DNA from: Epiperipatus broadwayi
Lineage: Eukaryota; Onychophora; Udeonychophora; Euonychophora; Peripatidae
Direction: 5' to 3'
Length of the DNA stretch: 64,000 nucleotides
Assembly (NCBI GenBank): GCA_028023455.1
Contig: JAQFVV010000055.1
Location: 7,162,030-7,226,029, forward strand
Of the stretch, positions 15,001 to 30,000 are shown in pieces. The position numbers and the translations under genes were made by a program. The stretch's first letter is position 1. Each line of letters starts with the position of its first letter. The notes beneath the pieces are model-generated. The model did not search any database. It was given only the letters and a program-made list of their open reading frames with translations, and had not been told where the DNA came from.

Positions 15001-18000
15001 TCTAATAATGTTTTGTAAAGTATTTATTCTCTTAACCAGAAACTCTAAATATATTTTGCGTAGAAAATTATAGTAATCCAGCATATTATTTGATAGGAAT
15101 ACTTTGCTTATATGTTTATCCTTCATGTGCTTATAACGTGTCGTTTAAGTATTAGATATCCTATTTTTATATTATTATTAATATATATCAAAATGTGTTT
15201 TATGCGCATATATATACACATACATGTATGGTTTCATTTGCACTCATATGCATTTGAAATTTATAGAATGTTTAATAAATTATTGATTTGGAAGGTATGA
15301 ATCTAATTTACTCAATTTTTTCTTTTTTACATAATAAATATTGTGAGTATATTTATCACACTTGGTCATTAATAATTTTGTTTACGGGATTCAAACTTGG
15401 TTCCAATTTGTAAATTACAGTTGAATTCATCAGATATTTTATTTAGATTATAATATTCCTGAGAAATTAGATGTTATTTACTGATTTTTAAATTCATGTA
15501 ACATTATCTGGTTGATAATCGATGTGCAATTAGTTTTTTTTTGTTGGAAATAATTAATTTTAAATTATATATTTTTTGTTTGTTCTACATTTAATAAAAT
15601 TTGATACTTAAATCTTACTACACCTTATTGTGTACTTGTTTATTTGATGTCATTGCTTCATAAACTCGAATTCCCTATATGATAGCATGTTGATTTGATG
15701 GATTTTAACGTCCTTCTAGTCCCTCTTATTTAAATCCTTTGATGAGCAGTACTCCCATTTTGCATACTATTAAGCAAATTAGTATTTAGAAATTATTAGA
15801 TTGATAGTAAGTATATTTGTAACAGTATATCCTTATTTAAACCACTCTCAAAAGGATTCCTCTCTGAGTAAATAATTAGTTTAAATACTTCCAAGTTTTA
15901 TTTTATTAATTACATATATAGAGAATATAATACCAACCATGTCTAAAATACCAAAAAAAAAAAAAATCAAATGACTATTATTCTGGAGTTGATAAGATAT
16001 TTGAGTACAGGAAGTGCCAGAATTGAAAATTGATCAGAGAATCTTACACTCCTGAGGCTGAAATCATCAAATTACGGCATCTGATATATAGATTTTGATG
16101 TAATAAGATATGTCTTCAAGAAAATAAACCTCAACACAAAACTAAGTTTTAATATTTTTACTTTAAAAAAAACAAAAAACAAGTTAATGAAAATATAAAA
16201 AGAATGGAATTTTGGAAATATGGATATTGAGAGTGGTATGTTTGTTAATATTCTGATAATTCCTAGGTCAGTCAAAGATAATATTTTGCAAAGGAGTATT
16301 TCTGGGGAAATGAGATTGTTGGAGTTTTTGAGATTGTGGGTCTACGTTAGTCATCATTCTTTATAGCAGTTTTTTATTTTCAGACCAATGAGTTCGTTTT
16401 TTTGGATATTGTGCCAGATATTAAGACTTGGCCATATTTTTTTTTGTTGCCAGAAGAATGTATTCTGCATTAGCTGCAAGCTAATGATAAAGAAACCCTC
16501 ATTCTATTGATTTCTTTGACTAAAAGACTACTTCCTGATTTAGTTATTAACCAGCGCTAAAGAAAGTGGTTTAATTGATTTCTTATACCAGTAGAATATT
16601 TCTTGGTATTCATCAAATGAATTCGTCTTTGGAGAACATGTCACATGACTAGTCTTATAGCCCATCAAATTACATTATTGAGAAAATCAAATTACTTCAA
16701 GGAATATGAACCAGCAGAATCTGATCTGAGACTGATGATCCATGGAATGAAAATGAGCACAGATAAGACCTAATATTATTATTCATTTTGGATGTATGTC
16801 ACATGATATTGTTAAGAAAAGCATACCTCACATAAAGACCAAATTCTGTAGATTATACCATATTTCTACATAAATCCTCATATCTAATAAGGATCTAAAT
16901 TAAAAGATGGCTAAAAGTGAAAGGAGTAATAATAATAAGCTGGGAAATTCAAATTAAAAAAAAATATATATATCACTAAAGGAAATATTTGACACATAAC
17001 TTTAAAAAAAAAAGGATTATCAGACCTGATAAAAGTTGATCCATGGCTTATTTGGAATGTTCATTTTATTTTCATACTGGATAGGGGAAATTAGAATTAT
17101 TTTCTCATCATGATGATAAGGTCAACTTTCTAATCATAGATAGTTTGACAGTCACATTTAAAAATCAAGAAGATGGATGGATAAGGTGTCAGAAATTTAA
17201 ATGTTATAAATTAAGTACATTTATTAATGATAATAGCACAGGAAAGAAATATTAAATGATTTCTGTTTTGCCATTGAAAAATATTAAAGTAAGAACTTTT
17301 ATGGTTTGTTACTGTTTATGGCTGGTAATAAAATTATAAATAGTTTATTTATTGTTTGATTTTTCTGTAGTTTTCTATTTAAATTAAATAGTTTGTAATT
17401 TGTGAATGAAAAAAATGAGTGAAAAGACAGAGAAAGCAAGAGGAGATCATTTTTAAGTTTGAGGAAATGTTATAGAATTCAGTTATAATAATTGATATAA
17501 AATGAATTAGTTGCTAAAATGCATGTATCATTAAATAACTTTTGAATAAATGCTATATGTTGATATTCTTTTGTAAACTCTTATAAATAAATTTAAATCT
17601 ATAAATCAGTATTCAAAATTATTAGATGTCAAATATAAAATCTATTACTATACTTAGAATTGAGAAAATAAAAGTTTCCTTTAAGTTTTTTCTTTTTTTA
17701 AGCAAAAAAAAAATGCTTTATTGCAAAAAAAAAAGTCAAATAATTTGTCACAAAAATGTTATTCATTAGGGTTTTTTTTTTTTTTAAAAAAAAAATAAAA
17801 ATTAAACATTGGCAAAAGAAAAACAAGCTAATTCTTGTTAAGGATTAAAAAGGAATAACGGATGGTCTACAGATGGTATTGATTTTGAAATTGTCATTGG
17901 AGTGGATACATAGGCTATTTAAGAATAGTTTTAGAAAACTTAATTAGTTCTACTTAAAAAAATCTTGCTGAGAAAGTACCTTTTACCAAGGACATAGTAC

Positions 18001-21000
18001 AAAAGGCTATTCAAAGGATTGTTAGAGATCACTAAAAGGAAATAATATTAAATTGTTCTACAAGCTAATGATATATATATATATATTATGGAATTCATCA
18101 GTATAATGTACTAGATTTGAGTTAAGCATAATCAATCTATAACCAAACCCACCAGATGGAATTAGATGTGGAGTATGTTCAATGGGAACCTTGAATAAAC
18201 TGGAAAGGTTTGGCCATTCAGAAGTGGATCTTTTTACCATAAAGTAACATGAACTAGGAAATAATTCAAAAGAACTATGAAACAGACAAGAAGTCTACCA
18301 ATTTATTAGCAACAAAAGTTTTAAAATAGAAGCCATCAACTAGAAAGCTGTTTAAAAAAAATTTTTTTTTTTAGAAGATTAAATGTGTGATTTGATATTG
18401 GAAGAGAAACAATATTGACTGGTGATATTAAAATATTTAATGTGTGTGCATATGTATTGTAAAGTAGTAATCATGTTGATTTTTTAATTTTATGTAGGAT
18501 CTATTAATTTATTGTATTGCCCTCTGTAGTTTAGAATAGTGAATGTCAGACTAGATGTAAAGTCCTCAGGTCCAAACTTGTCATGATCTTGAGCAATAAA
18601 TGTCTTTCGATATATTAATGATATATACATTTTATATATACATGCAAATCTTTGCTTAATATATTTTTTATTTTATTTTTATTGTAATTAGTAAAATGTA
18701 ATCTTTTTTTAAAAAATGAAAGCTTTTTATTTCAATTTTTGACAATTGAAAAGAAAATTATAATCTTGTCTAATGCTTGTTTTCACTTTTGGCAGGAACT
18801 AAATCAGAGAAGTGTTATTCTTGATTTTAAAATAATAGATAGTGTTGAATGTCATTTGAGAATTACCATTCATATCAAAGGGGGTTGGAGAATTTGGAGG
18901 AGATAGTTACATATATATTTTTCTTGTGAAAAAATGATATCTGGAAAAGACCATTCTAATTTATCTATATCTATTAATTTGTTACAAAGATAATGTGTAG
19001 TTTTATGTGTATATGATTTCAATGTGATATTGTTTGTTTTATCACATTATCAACTGTAATTTTGTTATTCATTAAATTGTTATAGCTCAATACGTTTGAT
19101 ATTTTTATTCTTCCACATATCTGTTCTATACATTTTTTATATGTGTATATTTTATGTGCGTGACTAATTTTGATCAAGAAAGAAAACCGGAAAACCATGA
19201 GAATCATACTTAATTCATTGCTGTTATGATTGTACTGCAAATGGATGGATTTTTTTTTATATAAGGGTATGCTTATTAATTAAATCATCAGTCTTGTGGT
19301 ATTCCTGCAAAGGGAAGCCACCATGTTAAGACTAAATTTAATCCATGGAAAACATTCACAATTATTACATATTGGAGGTGATGTCTAGTAAAAATGAATT
19401 TACAGGATAAATAGTGATAGTATTTTGCAGTATACTGTGATCATTAAATGTGATGTGTATGGGTATAGGCTAAATTATTTTTGTTAAAGAGTCCCAATCC
19501 TACAGGTAGTTATGGTGCTTTGTTACTTGGAATAGGTAATCGTCTTTATAGATAGTATATTTAAAATTTACATTTTTACTCTGCAGCATAGGCCAGGTGA
19601 ATAAACACAACTTTAGACATATCATGAATATGAATGAATTATCTCTGCATCTTGCAAGGAGTTGTGATGAAGAATCACACGGGAGGCTTGTGTTGAATTG
19701 TTTGAATAGAATTTACCTCATCTTTCAAAACAACCATCAGATATATTTAGAAGATATTATAAAAGTTCTTCACCCCAACTTCACATAAAATTCATTGCAG
19801 CACTTAACAAAGAAATAATGGTAATAAGAAAAAAAAAAAGGCATATGGCTTTATAATAGATCAGGAGTTCATAAGAAGTTTGAGCACCAGAATTGATCTT
19901 GGGATCGTCCGATCCCATTTTGGACACTACCACCTGTGCCAAACCGCACAGAGTAATGGTGATGAATCAGTGCAACAAGTTCAGTGATGGCAGTTAATTT
20001 CAATCAGTAGATTAATGTAAGGATTCTAAGGTAGCCTATAATAGGATGTGCTCTTTTATATGAATATTTCAAGAATATATTTTATATTTCAAAAATATAT
20101 TTTAATATGAAAACATTTGAATTCATATATAAAAAGTGAAGATGTGTTGCCATTAGATATATATATATTGAACCGTATATTTATACGTATGATTTAAGTG
20201 TTGGCATATGGCAACATTTAAAAGACAAAAATATATATGCAGAAATCTCAAAACTGGTCGAGGATATAAAAACCAAATAACTTCGAGTAGGACAGTCTTG
20301 GCTTCTTTTGGTGGGCTGTTTCCGTGGTTCTGGATATAGTAAATGTCTATCCAGGACTACACTTGTGCTGAACCAAGTCGTCATGTGGGGGTGGAAAACT
20401 GAGCATTTGGGGACACCTTTTTTTCACCATGAAGAGGTCACTGCAAAAAGCTTTAGAGTCCACCCTTAAAACAGACCAGAAACATGAAAATGTCGACAGA
20501 AGAAATCAAACTACAATGAGTTCTTTCATCCCAAGAAATACAAGTATGCTACAATAATTTACAAACTTAACTGTAAGTTAAAATTCATATTCTACTTGTG
20601 CCTATTTCAATATGTTTGCAAACTAGAGACATTCACTGTTTATTATTCAAGGAACTATTTCAGCTATGGCCTATTGGAGAAAAGCTGAAGAAGGTTGAAA
20701 TATTAACTATTGAATTAATTAATTGATATTATCTGGATGGATGTGTGTATGTTACTTCTATTTTTATAATTATCATTTAAATGTTAGTTAATAGAAACCT
20801 TTCATTGTACGTTATTAAATTTAAGTTTGCTAGATTTTATTATTACGAATGATTATTTTAAATGTATAATTACCTATGCCAACATGTTCAATTTAATCTA
20901 CGAATGCTGGAGAGAATTCTTAAATATTACTTGACAAGAAAGTGAAATCACGTAAAAATTATGTTTAGTTATTTACTACAAAAATACATGATGTGATGCA

Positions 21001-24000
21001 GCAGGATTTAGTGGGTCGATAGCTCTGGTGCCCTTTTAAATAATAATAAACTGATTCTGCTGGCAATGCAAATCGTAATAAATAATAGGTCAGTTAATCA
21101 GGAAATATATATTCTTGAAATATCCGAATTCCTACATGGTCAGAATATTCTCTTTTGAAATAGTTTGATTGACTAACACTTTATATTGTGTAATAGAAGG
21201 CCTAAAATCAAAATGTAAAATGTTACAATATATATATTCAAATATTGGCTGCATAAAGGAATTTACTATCTAAAAGGATACCCTTTGATTCCTCTTGGAG
21301 GCTTTAAAGGAACTAAGCAGGGCAATTTTCTATTGTCCTTTCCATACGCTCTTGTCGTTGCAGCTGTTGTTATTATGTGATTATTGATACAGTATACAAA
21401 CATGGATGGGTTGCTCACCAACATGCATTAGCCAGCATGGTGAATTTATTGACTTTTTACTTCTGAATTCAAGACCAGTCTTTCTTTTCAGTAGCCTGGT
21501 AGCTCTTAAGTGTGTGTGAATGTATTTTTTTTAATATTTACAATTATGACAGACAAAAAAAAAAATCATGATGCTTATTCCTAGGAGACTGTAAAGTGGA
21601 CAGCTAAGGCAGCAGATAGCAGTTGAGGGCTAAGGGTGCTAAGAATTTCCTGATTGTGGTACCAGGCTGCCATTTGATGACCTTTTATTTAAGTATTATC
21701 ATTGCAGACCACTTTCAAGTGAAATAAGATCGCAAAAATTGAAAAAACTGTCTTAATATTAAATAAGACATTATTGGATTTCGTGAAGTTAGAAAAAAAG
21801 GTGAAGAGAATTGATTTAAAAAGTAGGCATGTACTATACTACAAAGACCCAAACATCGAAGTATAAGTGGAGTAGAATTCATTGTAAATAAAAATTGGAA
21901 GGACAACATTGTGGAGATTGATGGTGTATTGGATAGAATGGCAAGATTAGTTATTCAACTTAATAGCAGATACTAAATGCAGATAATTCATATCTATGCC
22001 CCAAAAGGTTCTCATTGTGATGAAGAATTAAAGGATTTTTATATGATATACAAAAGATTTTTGATCAGAGCAAACAACATTTTAAAATTGTCATAGGAGA
22101 CTTTAATAATAAAATTAGTAAATAATAGAAAGATGAAAATGCTGAGATAAATTTGGTTATGATGGTAGAAATGAGAGAGGACATAGTCTTGTGGAGTTTG
22201 CAGAAAAACTATTATGAACTCTTTTTTGAGGAAAATGTTAAAATGAAAATGCATATGGAAGCATCCCAATGAAAGTACAGTAGAATTGGATTACATTTTG
22301 ACTAATAAATCATACAAAAACTCTGTCAGTTTATATGTGAAGAATAATTTTGACTAATAGGAAATATGTATTTCAAGATCGCAATGTTCTTAATAAATTC
22401 AACATGGCAAGAGATCATCGATTAGTGAGATGTAAGATACATGTTAATGCAAAATTAAAAAGAAAAATTATTAAGAAAGACAGTATTCACAGTTGATAGT
22501 CTTAATCTTCAGAAACAGTTCAGTGAATTTAAATTAGAACTTGCAAATTGTTTTCAAATATTAACAGATTTTGAATATGATTTAGATTTAAATGAATGAA
22601 AATAGCAGATACCCTTTTAAAAACCGAACAAAGATGGCTGTTTACAAAAGCAGCAGCAATCAACCAATAAAATTTCTATTGAGAGAAGACAATTTATGAA
22701 GAAAAGAAGGAATATGAAACTATAAAAATGATACATTAAGAAGGATTGAATATTTCAAAATTTTGTAAAATGGTGTGAAAAAGAGTTTGATATAAAATAT
22801 TATAATTGTGAAGTAGTAAGGAAAGCTGTAGAAGAGAATAAAAGTTTCAAAAATATAACATCTTGGTATTGGTTTCTGCAATAAGTAAAAAGAGAGATGA
22901 TATGAAATGTGTAGAAGTGGTCCGTCAGAAATTATATAACAATAAGGAACAAGGAAATCTTCTGAATTGCCCAGAATTTTAAATGAAGAAGAAGTGAGAC
23001 ATGCAATTAAATTTATGAAGAAGGGAAAAGCTCCAGGTAATGATTTGTAGATTATGAAAAGGCATTTGATTCTGTAAACATTTCTTCGGGATTAAACCAT
23101 TCAGTCGTCAAGGTGTAAACCCAGGATACTGTCATATTCTGAAGAATATTTATAAAAATGTAACATTTCTGAGAAAGGTGTACGACAGGGTGACTATATC
23201 TCAAAAAATGTTTACAGCAATTTTGCAAGGAGTATTTTGTGGATTAAAATAGGAAGCTTAGGGAGTAAAAGTAAATGGAGATTATTTAAGTCATCTAGAT
23301 TTTGCAGATAATGTAGTTTTTGCAAATAATGCTTTAGAGTTATGAGATGAAAGTAAGAAAATAGGATTAAAGATAAATGTTAAAAAGGCTAAAGTAGTGT
23401 TCAATGGATTTTTTTCAAAAGAAGAAAATAAAGATTGAGAATGATGATTTAGAAGTTAACAACTACAAATACCTTGGTTAGATTATTACTACAGATGGAA
23501 ACATAATGGATAAAATTAATCAGAATTAAACTTGGTTGGAATGCTTTTGGTAGAAATAATTTAATATTAAAAGGAAACATGCCTATGTGTTTAAAAAGGA
23601 AGGTTTTTAATAAATGTATTTTGCCGGCCCTTATTTATATAATAATAAATAAGGATCTGAGATTTGGACATTTAATAATAGAGCCATACACAAATTTCAG
23701 ACCATTCAGTGAAGGATGGAGAAATGCATGTTAGGAGTAATGAGAAATCGAACATGAAATACATGGGTGAGAGAACAAACAGGTATTACTGACATTGAAA
23801 GAATTAAGACTGAAGTGAAGGATTGGACATATTGCTAGAAGAGATGATAATAGATGGACAGTTGAAATCTTAAACTGGAATCGTAAGAGATTGTAAAAGA
23901 TCTAGAAAGAGATCACATGTAACATGGATAGATGAAATAAGGAAATGTGCTGAGATGATGTGGAAAAGGGAGGCTAGAGATCAGAGAAGATGGATTGAAC

Positions 24001-27000
24001 TTGGAAAGACTATGTTGCAGTGGATTGATAATGATTGAAAATGATTCTAGTATAAATTTAGATATATATGATTGCAAAATGTCTTTTTTTATATATGAGT
24101 AATATTCATGGTTGCTGTTTTTTTTTTTTTTTTTACAAATTGATGTTTTTGTTAACATGTGTAAGTCAAGACTTAAATGTAAATATCTGATTATTTTGAT
24201 GTTCATAAATTTCAACAAAAAAGTGCATGAAATTTAATGTTCATAAATTTACAATTTTAAATACAATAAAACATCAGAGATAGTTAAAATAAGTCATAGA
24301 TCACATGACCCTATCTCTTAAGCTTGTAAGTTATAAACAGTGAGGATTAACCAATTCCTCTACAAGCTTTGTGATAAATGCTTAGCCAGAGCCAGCACTT
24401 AAAATATCTCTGTCAGGAACCCCTCCCCAAACCCCTGACCATGGTTTCGTGCTTTGGCACTCCTCAGAGAAGTGTCAGGGTAGGTTCAGACACTAGATCA
24501 GAGATAGTTGTATGTTGTATTACATATTGCTTTATGTATCTTTGAGAGAAGTTAATATTTGTATATTAATTTAAAATAGTTTCTTAATTATTCAGTGATA
24601 TATAGTCATGCCATTCACATCATATCTTGATCCACCAATTTGTTGGAATAGTTAATCAGATTAGAATAACTAAATATATAGTTTATTTTATTTTAACATA
24701 CAAATATATTTGTAAATATATATATTAGAGTTTTAAAAGTACTATTATAGATATAAGCAAACATTAATATATTTATTACAATATAAAATTTTGTCTTTGA
24801 TTATTTTTTTTTGTAATATAAATTTTTAGACACAGAAATATTTAAAGTCAAGAAATCAAGTTACAGTCGGCGCTTGGCTAAACAGATTCAAAGGGAAAGA
24901 GAAAAAAAAGACAAAGAAAAAAAAGACATTGAAGAATCTAAAAAAGAAGAAATACTGGAAGAGGTAATTTTATAGATATCTTTAAATTATGCAAGAAGGA
25001 CTTGAGTGGAGGAAGAATATAGATTGAAAAATCCTTAAGTTCTAGTCCTTCTACTTGGGGATATATTAGAAATGAATTTAGAATATATGCTATATAAGCA
25101 AGGTATTTTTTTTACACCCTAAAATAGTGGTATTTACTTGAAAATTTAAAACTGTTTAATATAAAGTATACCTCCCCCATAGTAAGCTTCTAACAGCTAT
25201 TATTGAAATAGTTTAGTGAGTGCGATTGGCAAAGTTTCAATTTTTCTTTTATTATAGTTATTAAAAAAGTTGCTTAATTAACCAATGTCATTTGGGTTTT
25301 TTTTTTAAAGTCTTAAAGTAATTTCAAATAAATGTTAATGAGTCACTTTTTTAAAAATGAGAATACAGGTTTTTTTACTTTGTTTAAAATTTATTTTTCT
25401 CCTTAGATATCCTAAGTTTGAACTACCTGCCATAAAAATTTGGTAATTCTATATTATTTATGACCCTTGTTTTGAGATTTTCGGTAACTTTATGATTACA
25501 TACTTTTTTTTTATAATAATAAATAAAAATCTTTTGTTTTTCTGGTTTTGGGGATCTTTGTTTAAATCCTCTTTACACAAATCATCATTTTGGATTAAAA
25601 CAAGTTTGAGATATTTTGTCCTAATACGGAATTATCCTTAACTTTTGGGACAGCAGTGTAATCCAGCTATAATTATGAGCAGGACTGGATATACAAAGTT
25701 GGTAACAGTAAGTCATTTTTATTCAATCCACCAAAAAAATCAAATGCTGACAAGTAGTTAAAACAGTCATGTGACTTGAGTCAGGAATCTCTCGGCAACT
25801 ATGCCCAGAGAAACCTGTTAGCCACTTTAATTTCCCTTTCCATTCCCCGCCCGAAGTTTTCCCATATTCTTCTCTATCCTACTCCATCCCATTTCCACAA
25901 CATAATCTTTGTCAACTCCCACGGCCTTTATATCTAAATCCCCCTTATCTTTTTCCAGACCCAGCATAAAAACCAAGAACCCAGTTTCCTTATAATCACT
26001 TTGTTCATATCTATTCTTCCATAACTTCATTACTTGTACCCTTTTTGCTTTCAGGCATTTACATTCAATTAACAGATGCCTAATATTTTATAAGCCTTCC
26101 TTACACAACTTGCAGACTAAACCACTCACATTTTCCATTTATGTCTATATTCCTTTTGTTGCTAAAGATGCCGTTCGAGTCTTAAACAGTAAACTACGTT
26201 CCTTGCTACTATCATAAATTAATTTCGCACCCAATATTCTGTTTACTTCTATATATATAAACTCTTTTTACCCTCCATACTAGTTCTCCATCTCTCCAAC
26301 TCCCTATTCTTTATTAATGCATCTATTCTTCTATCCCATTCCTTAACACTATAACACTCTTCTAACATAATCTTATCTTTTGTATAAGTATATTGACATA
26401 ATACTTTATCCAAATCTTCTGCATATCGCATTATCTTTCTCATCCATCTTGTTGTCTGCCCTTTATTCATAACCCAATTAAATACTATTTTGGTTATTCT
26501 TTATTATCCATAAACTGCAATCTACCAAACATTTTCATTTAGCTTTTTGCATCTCTCATATAAAAACTTGACCATCCCATTTCTCCTTGAATTGCCTCCT
26601 TTGTCGTCTACACATCTATATCTAATGCATGTCTTCCTACTTCTCTTTGTACTTTTTCTAAGTAATCTAATATCCCTTTACTAACACATAACACATCATT
26701 ACCATATGTTAACCCTGCTACTACCACTTCCTTCCATACAATTCTAGCTACATCATACTTATATGAGAACACTGTTAATTTTTTTCTCAATCCCTTTCTT
26801 TTCTTTGCTTCGTTTATCAATTTTTCTCCTATTCATTCAAGAAATTTCTCCGATTATTTAAGACGATTCCCAAATAGTTCTATCTATTCACCACACTTAA
26901 CTTTATATCCCAATAAAATTTTTTTGTCTTCTCTTTTCCCAATATTAATCATCATTACTTTTGATTTTTATTCACTAAATTTAATCCCTATCTCTTCACC

Positions 27001-30000
27001 CACCCTTGCGCATGTCTTCAGCATAATTTCCATATTTTTTGCACACAGAATGACATCATCCGCAAATAAAAAACCCAACAATGTATATACTCCCTTGCCA
27101 TCTATTAATGGTATTTCTACCCCTCTTCCTAGTCTTTCTTTTGCGTTCTCCATTTCTCTCAAATACAACAAAAACAAAATAGGATGACATAGGGCATTCT
27201 TGCCTTAGTCCCACCCCATTTTTAACTTTAACTGATTCTATATTCCCTAATTGATATGTATAGTAATTATTTTCATATAATTTTTTAATAATATCCACTA
27301 AAGCTCCATACCATTCCCAAATTTACTAAACTTACCCATAATTTATTTCTATTTACTCTATCATATGCCTTCTCTGTATCTATAAAAACCATATATAACT
27401 ACTGTCTCTCTGTATTCCTACTAGCAAACTGCATACAGCAGTGCAAGCCTTAGCAATCAATGGATGCAAGATTTATGCTTAGCTAAAACCTGCATTAGGA
27501 GACACTACAGTATGAAGAGTTTGCTACTGTTTTAAAACTAGTATTAAAAAAAAATCGGTAAAATTTAAAATCTGGGTTGTATTAAAAGACTGCTCATACC
27601 ATTATTATTTTGACAGAACACTTAGAATGTATCCAACAGATTTGTTTATAAATTCTCCACATATTAAATTGAAGTTTAGATATTTTGAATTTTTACATAG
27701 AGATTGTTTTAATAAGATTTTTTTTCCTAATAAAAATGTGTAGATAAAATAAAACACTGGAATTAATTTCAATATATCACTGTATAAATCAATCAGTCAA
27801 TAAATAAGTGAATAAATAAGTGAATGATTGCTATTTTGAATAGCATTCAAAAGAATTTTAAAAAATCAAAACTTAATAATGGTATATAATATTATTGTTC
27901 AAATGGGAATGACCATTTTTCCATAGTTTTAAGACTATTTATGTTAATTTTAAATTCAGTCTAATCTATTAATACTATTTATAATTGAGACTTTTTTTTG
28001 TAATCATGTCGCTATTATCCTGAAGGAAATAATTGATATTATTGAAATGTTGGCATACAATCTTGGTTACCTCATACTTATATTGTGAAAGATTGGCCAT
28101 TTTATATTGGATCAATATATTGTTGTAGAATGTTAACGAAAATGATTTTTTAAAAATCTAATTGTAAATGTTATTCAAGAATAGCAATCGTGCTGTAAGC
28201 TAGCTACAATTTATTTATATATTGGTATATTGAAAATTATAGAGTTAAGTTCGGTGTTTTGCTTTATTATTTTGTCTGATATATGTAAAGATGCAGAATA
28301 AATCTACATGTAATTAATTTTATTAACTAGAAAAATGAACCCATTGTTCTAAATGGTACTGAAGCAGAAGAAATGTTGGTTAGTGAAGATGATGATGATG
28401 AGGAACCTCCTCCGGCTAAAGATCCTTTTAAAAAATTTTTAGAAAGTAAGCATTTTTTTTTTTTTCTTTACAAAGTTGAAATAATTAGTACATTTATATT
28501 ATAGTTTTAGTAATGCTGAATATATTGTTGTTATAATCTTAAGATTTATAATGATTGGAATTATTATATATATTGAAACAGTAAGATATGCCTTACCAAT
28601 CTTAGTTTCACCTTGCCTTCCTGTTTCCTACCCTCATGCTTTATTTAAAATCCTAATTTCATCGTATTGGGTGTGTACTGGGTATATTTACCGAAATCCT
28701 GCCTAAATTTATATGTATAATGGGGTGCCCGGGGTTTAATAATAATTAGAATTGTTTTTAAACGGTTTTATTTTCAAACCGTCAAGTATATATTACGTAT
28801 ATATGCTTGTACAATAAAGTAGGTCACATATTCTCATCTTCACACATACTGCGATAATATTTAAAATTTATCAAAATATTTTATTTAAAAGTTGTTTTTG
28901 AATCGATTTATTTGTGATGTTATTTCGTTATAATTATTTGCCTTTAAGAAATAATATCACTGAGAAATATTTCTGGAAATTAAATTCAGAAATAGTGTTT
29001 GATAAATATAAATGTAAAATGTTATTCAAAAACATGCCATTTTCTTTAAGTCATTGAGGGTAAGGAAAGAACAATAGTGGCTAATTTTAATCATATTGGC
29101 GCCAGTTTTACTAGTACATTTGATAAGATAAAACAGTGTTTATGAACAGATTTTAATTAGAAAATGCAGTCCGTGTTTTTCAAATGTGTAATAATTAAAG
29201 AATGGATTTTATCACCGCAGGGTTAGATTGTAATCTGGGAGAGCGTATAAATAGGGCTGATTGATTGTAATTAGATGAATAGACAGAGTTATTAATTAAC
29301 CTACCTGATCGTGACAGTAAATCCAGTTTTAAGATCGTTTAACCTTAGAATGTCGGGGTAACGGGCCAGTAGGTTGTCTTTCCTCGGGATCCTGTGCCTC
29401 GGCCATCCGTCATTCAAAATCTGATGTCCTGTCACCGTATCATGAAATCCAACTGAACCAGCCCAAAGAAATGCTGCTCCTAAAATCTACTAACTGCTGC
29501 TGCGGAACCATGAACCAAAGAAACTCATAACTTTACTTAAGAACTTTGCTATAAGTTTGGAAATGCCCACGGACAGAGTTAAAAGAACAAGGTAATTAAA
29601 ATCAACCCGAGATCTCGGAAAACTTCAAGCTATAGCTAACAATTTTGTATATTCTATAAATGTATTTATTTAAATGTTTTTCTAATGCATGCTGAACTTG
29701 TGCTTGGGTTGATTTTCTATTATATTTATAAATGTCTTATTTCAATGTGTTATGATGAAATATATAATTAATTTCTTTAGACAAATGCGAGTTACGTAGC
29801 GAAGTTAAATGATGCGTGGTTGCCATCTTAGTTTATAAACCGCAAACATGCATTTTCCCCCTCCCATCGTTTATATATTTAAAAGTATCTTATATATGTT
29901 TTAAAGTATTTTGCGTAATAATAATTTTGTTAAATGAATATTTATGTATCTTAAGTTTATTGAGAGTCTGCTGGCCATGAAATATGAAAGTCGAGAGCGA

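Larger units (their letters stand above)
61..24829 (+). other. Intron 1 (about 24.8 kb, phase 1)
   Basis: Donor GTATTT at 61 and acceptor TTTTTAG ending at 24829. Contents with support: RTE-type LINE pieces at 1245-2190, 6765-9412 and 21725-24040, a mariner remnant at 9574-10090, a repeat with a CTGAGGAAG stem-loop near 10160-10300, a 41-bp tandem duplication at 13880-13961 and a SINE tail at 18521-18605. In 61-1244, 2191-6764, 10300-13879, 13962-18520, 18606-21724 and 24041-24829 I see only AT-rich sequence with poly-A/T runs and short GC-richer islands (about 4980-5100, 19890-20000, 20240-20480, 21280-21380, 24300-24510) that look like old repeat scraps I cannot name. Confidence 0.85.

Noticed and set aside
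18165-18240. Possible DIRS-type RNase H scrap (LERFGHSEVDLFT)
   Set aside because: A 13-residue match to the ..FG.PEVDLFA.. segment only; no neighbouring domain in 16000-18300 could be read in frame.
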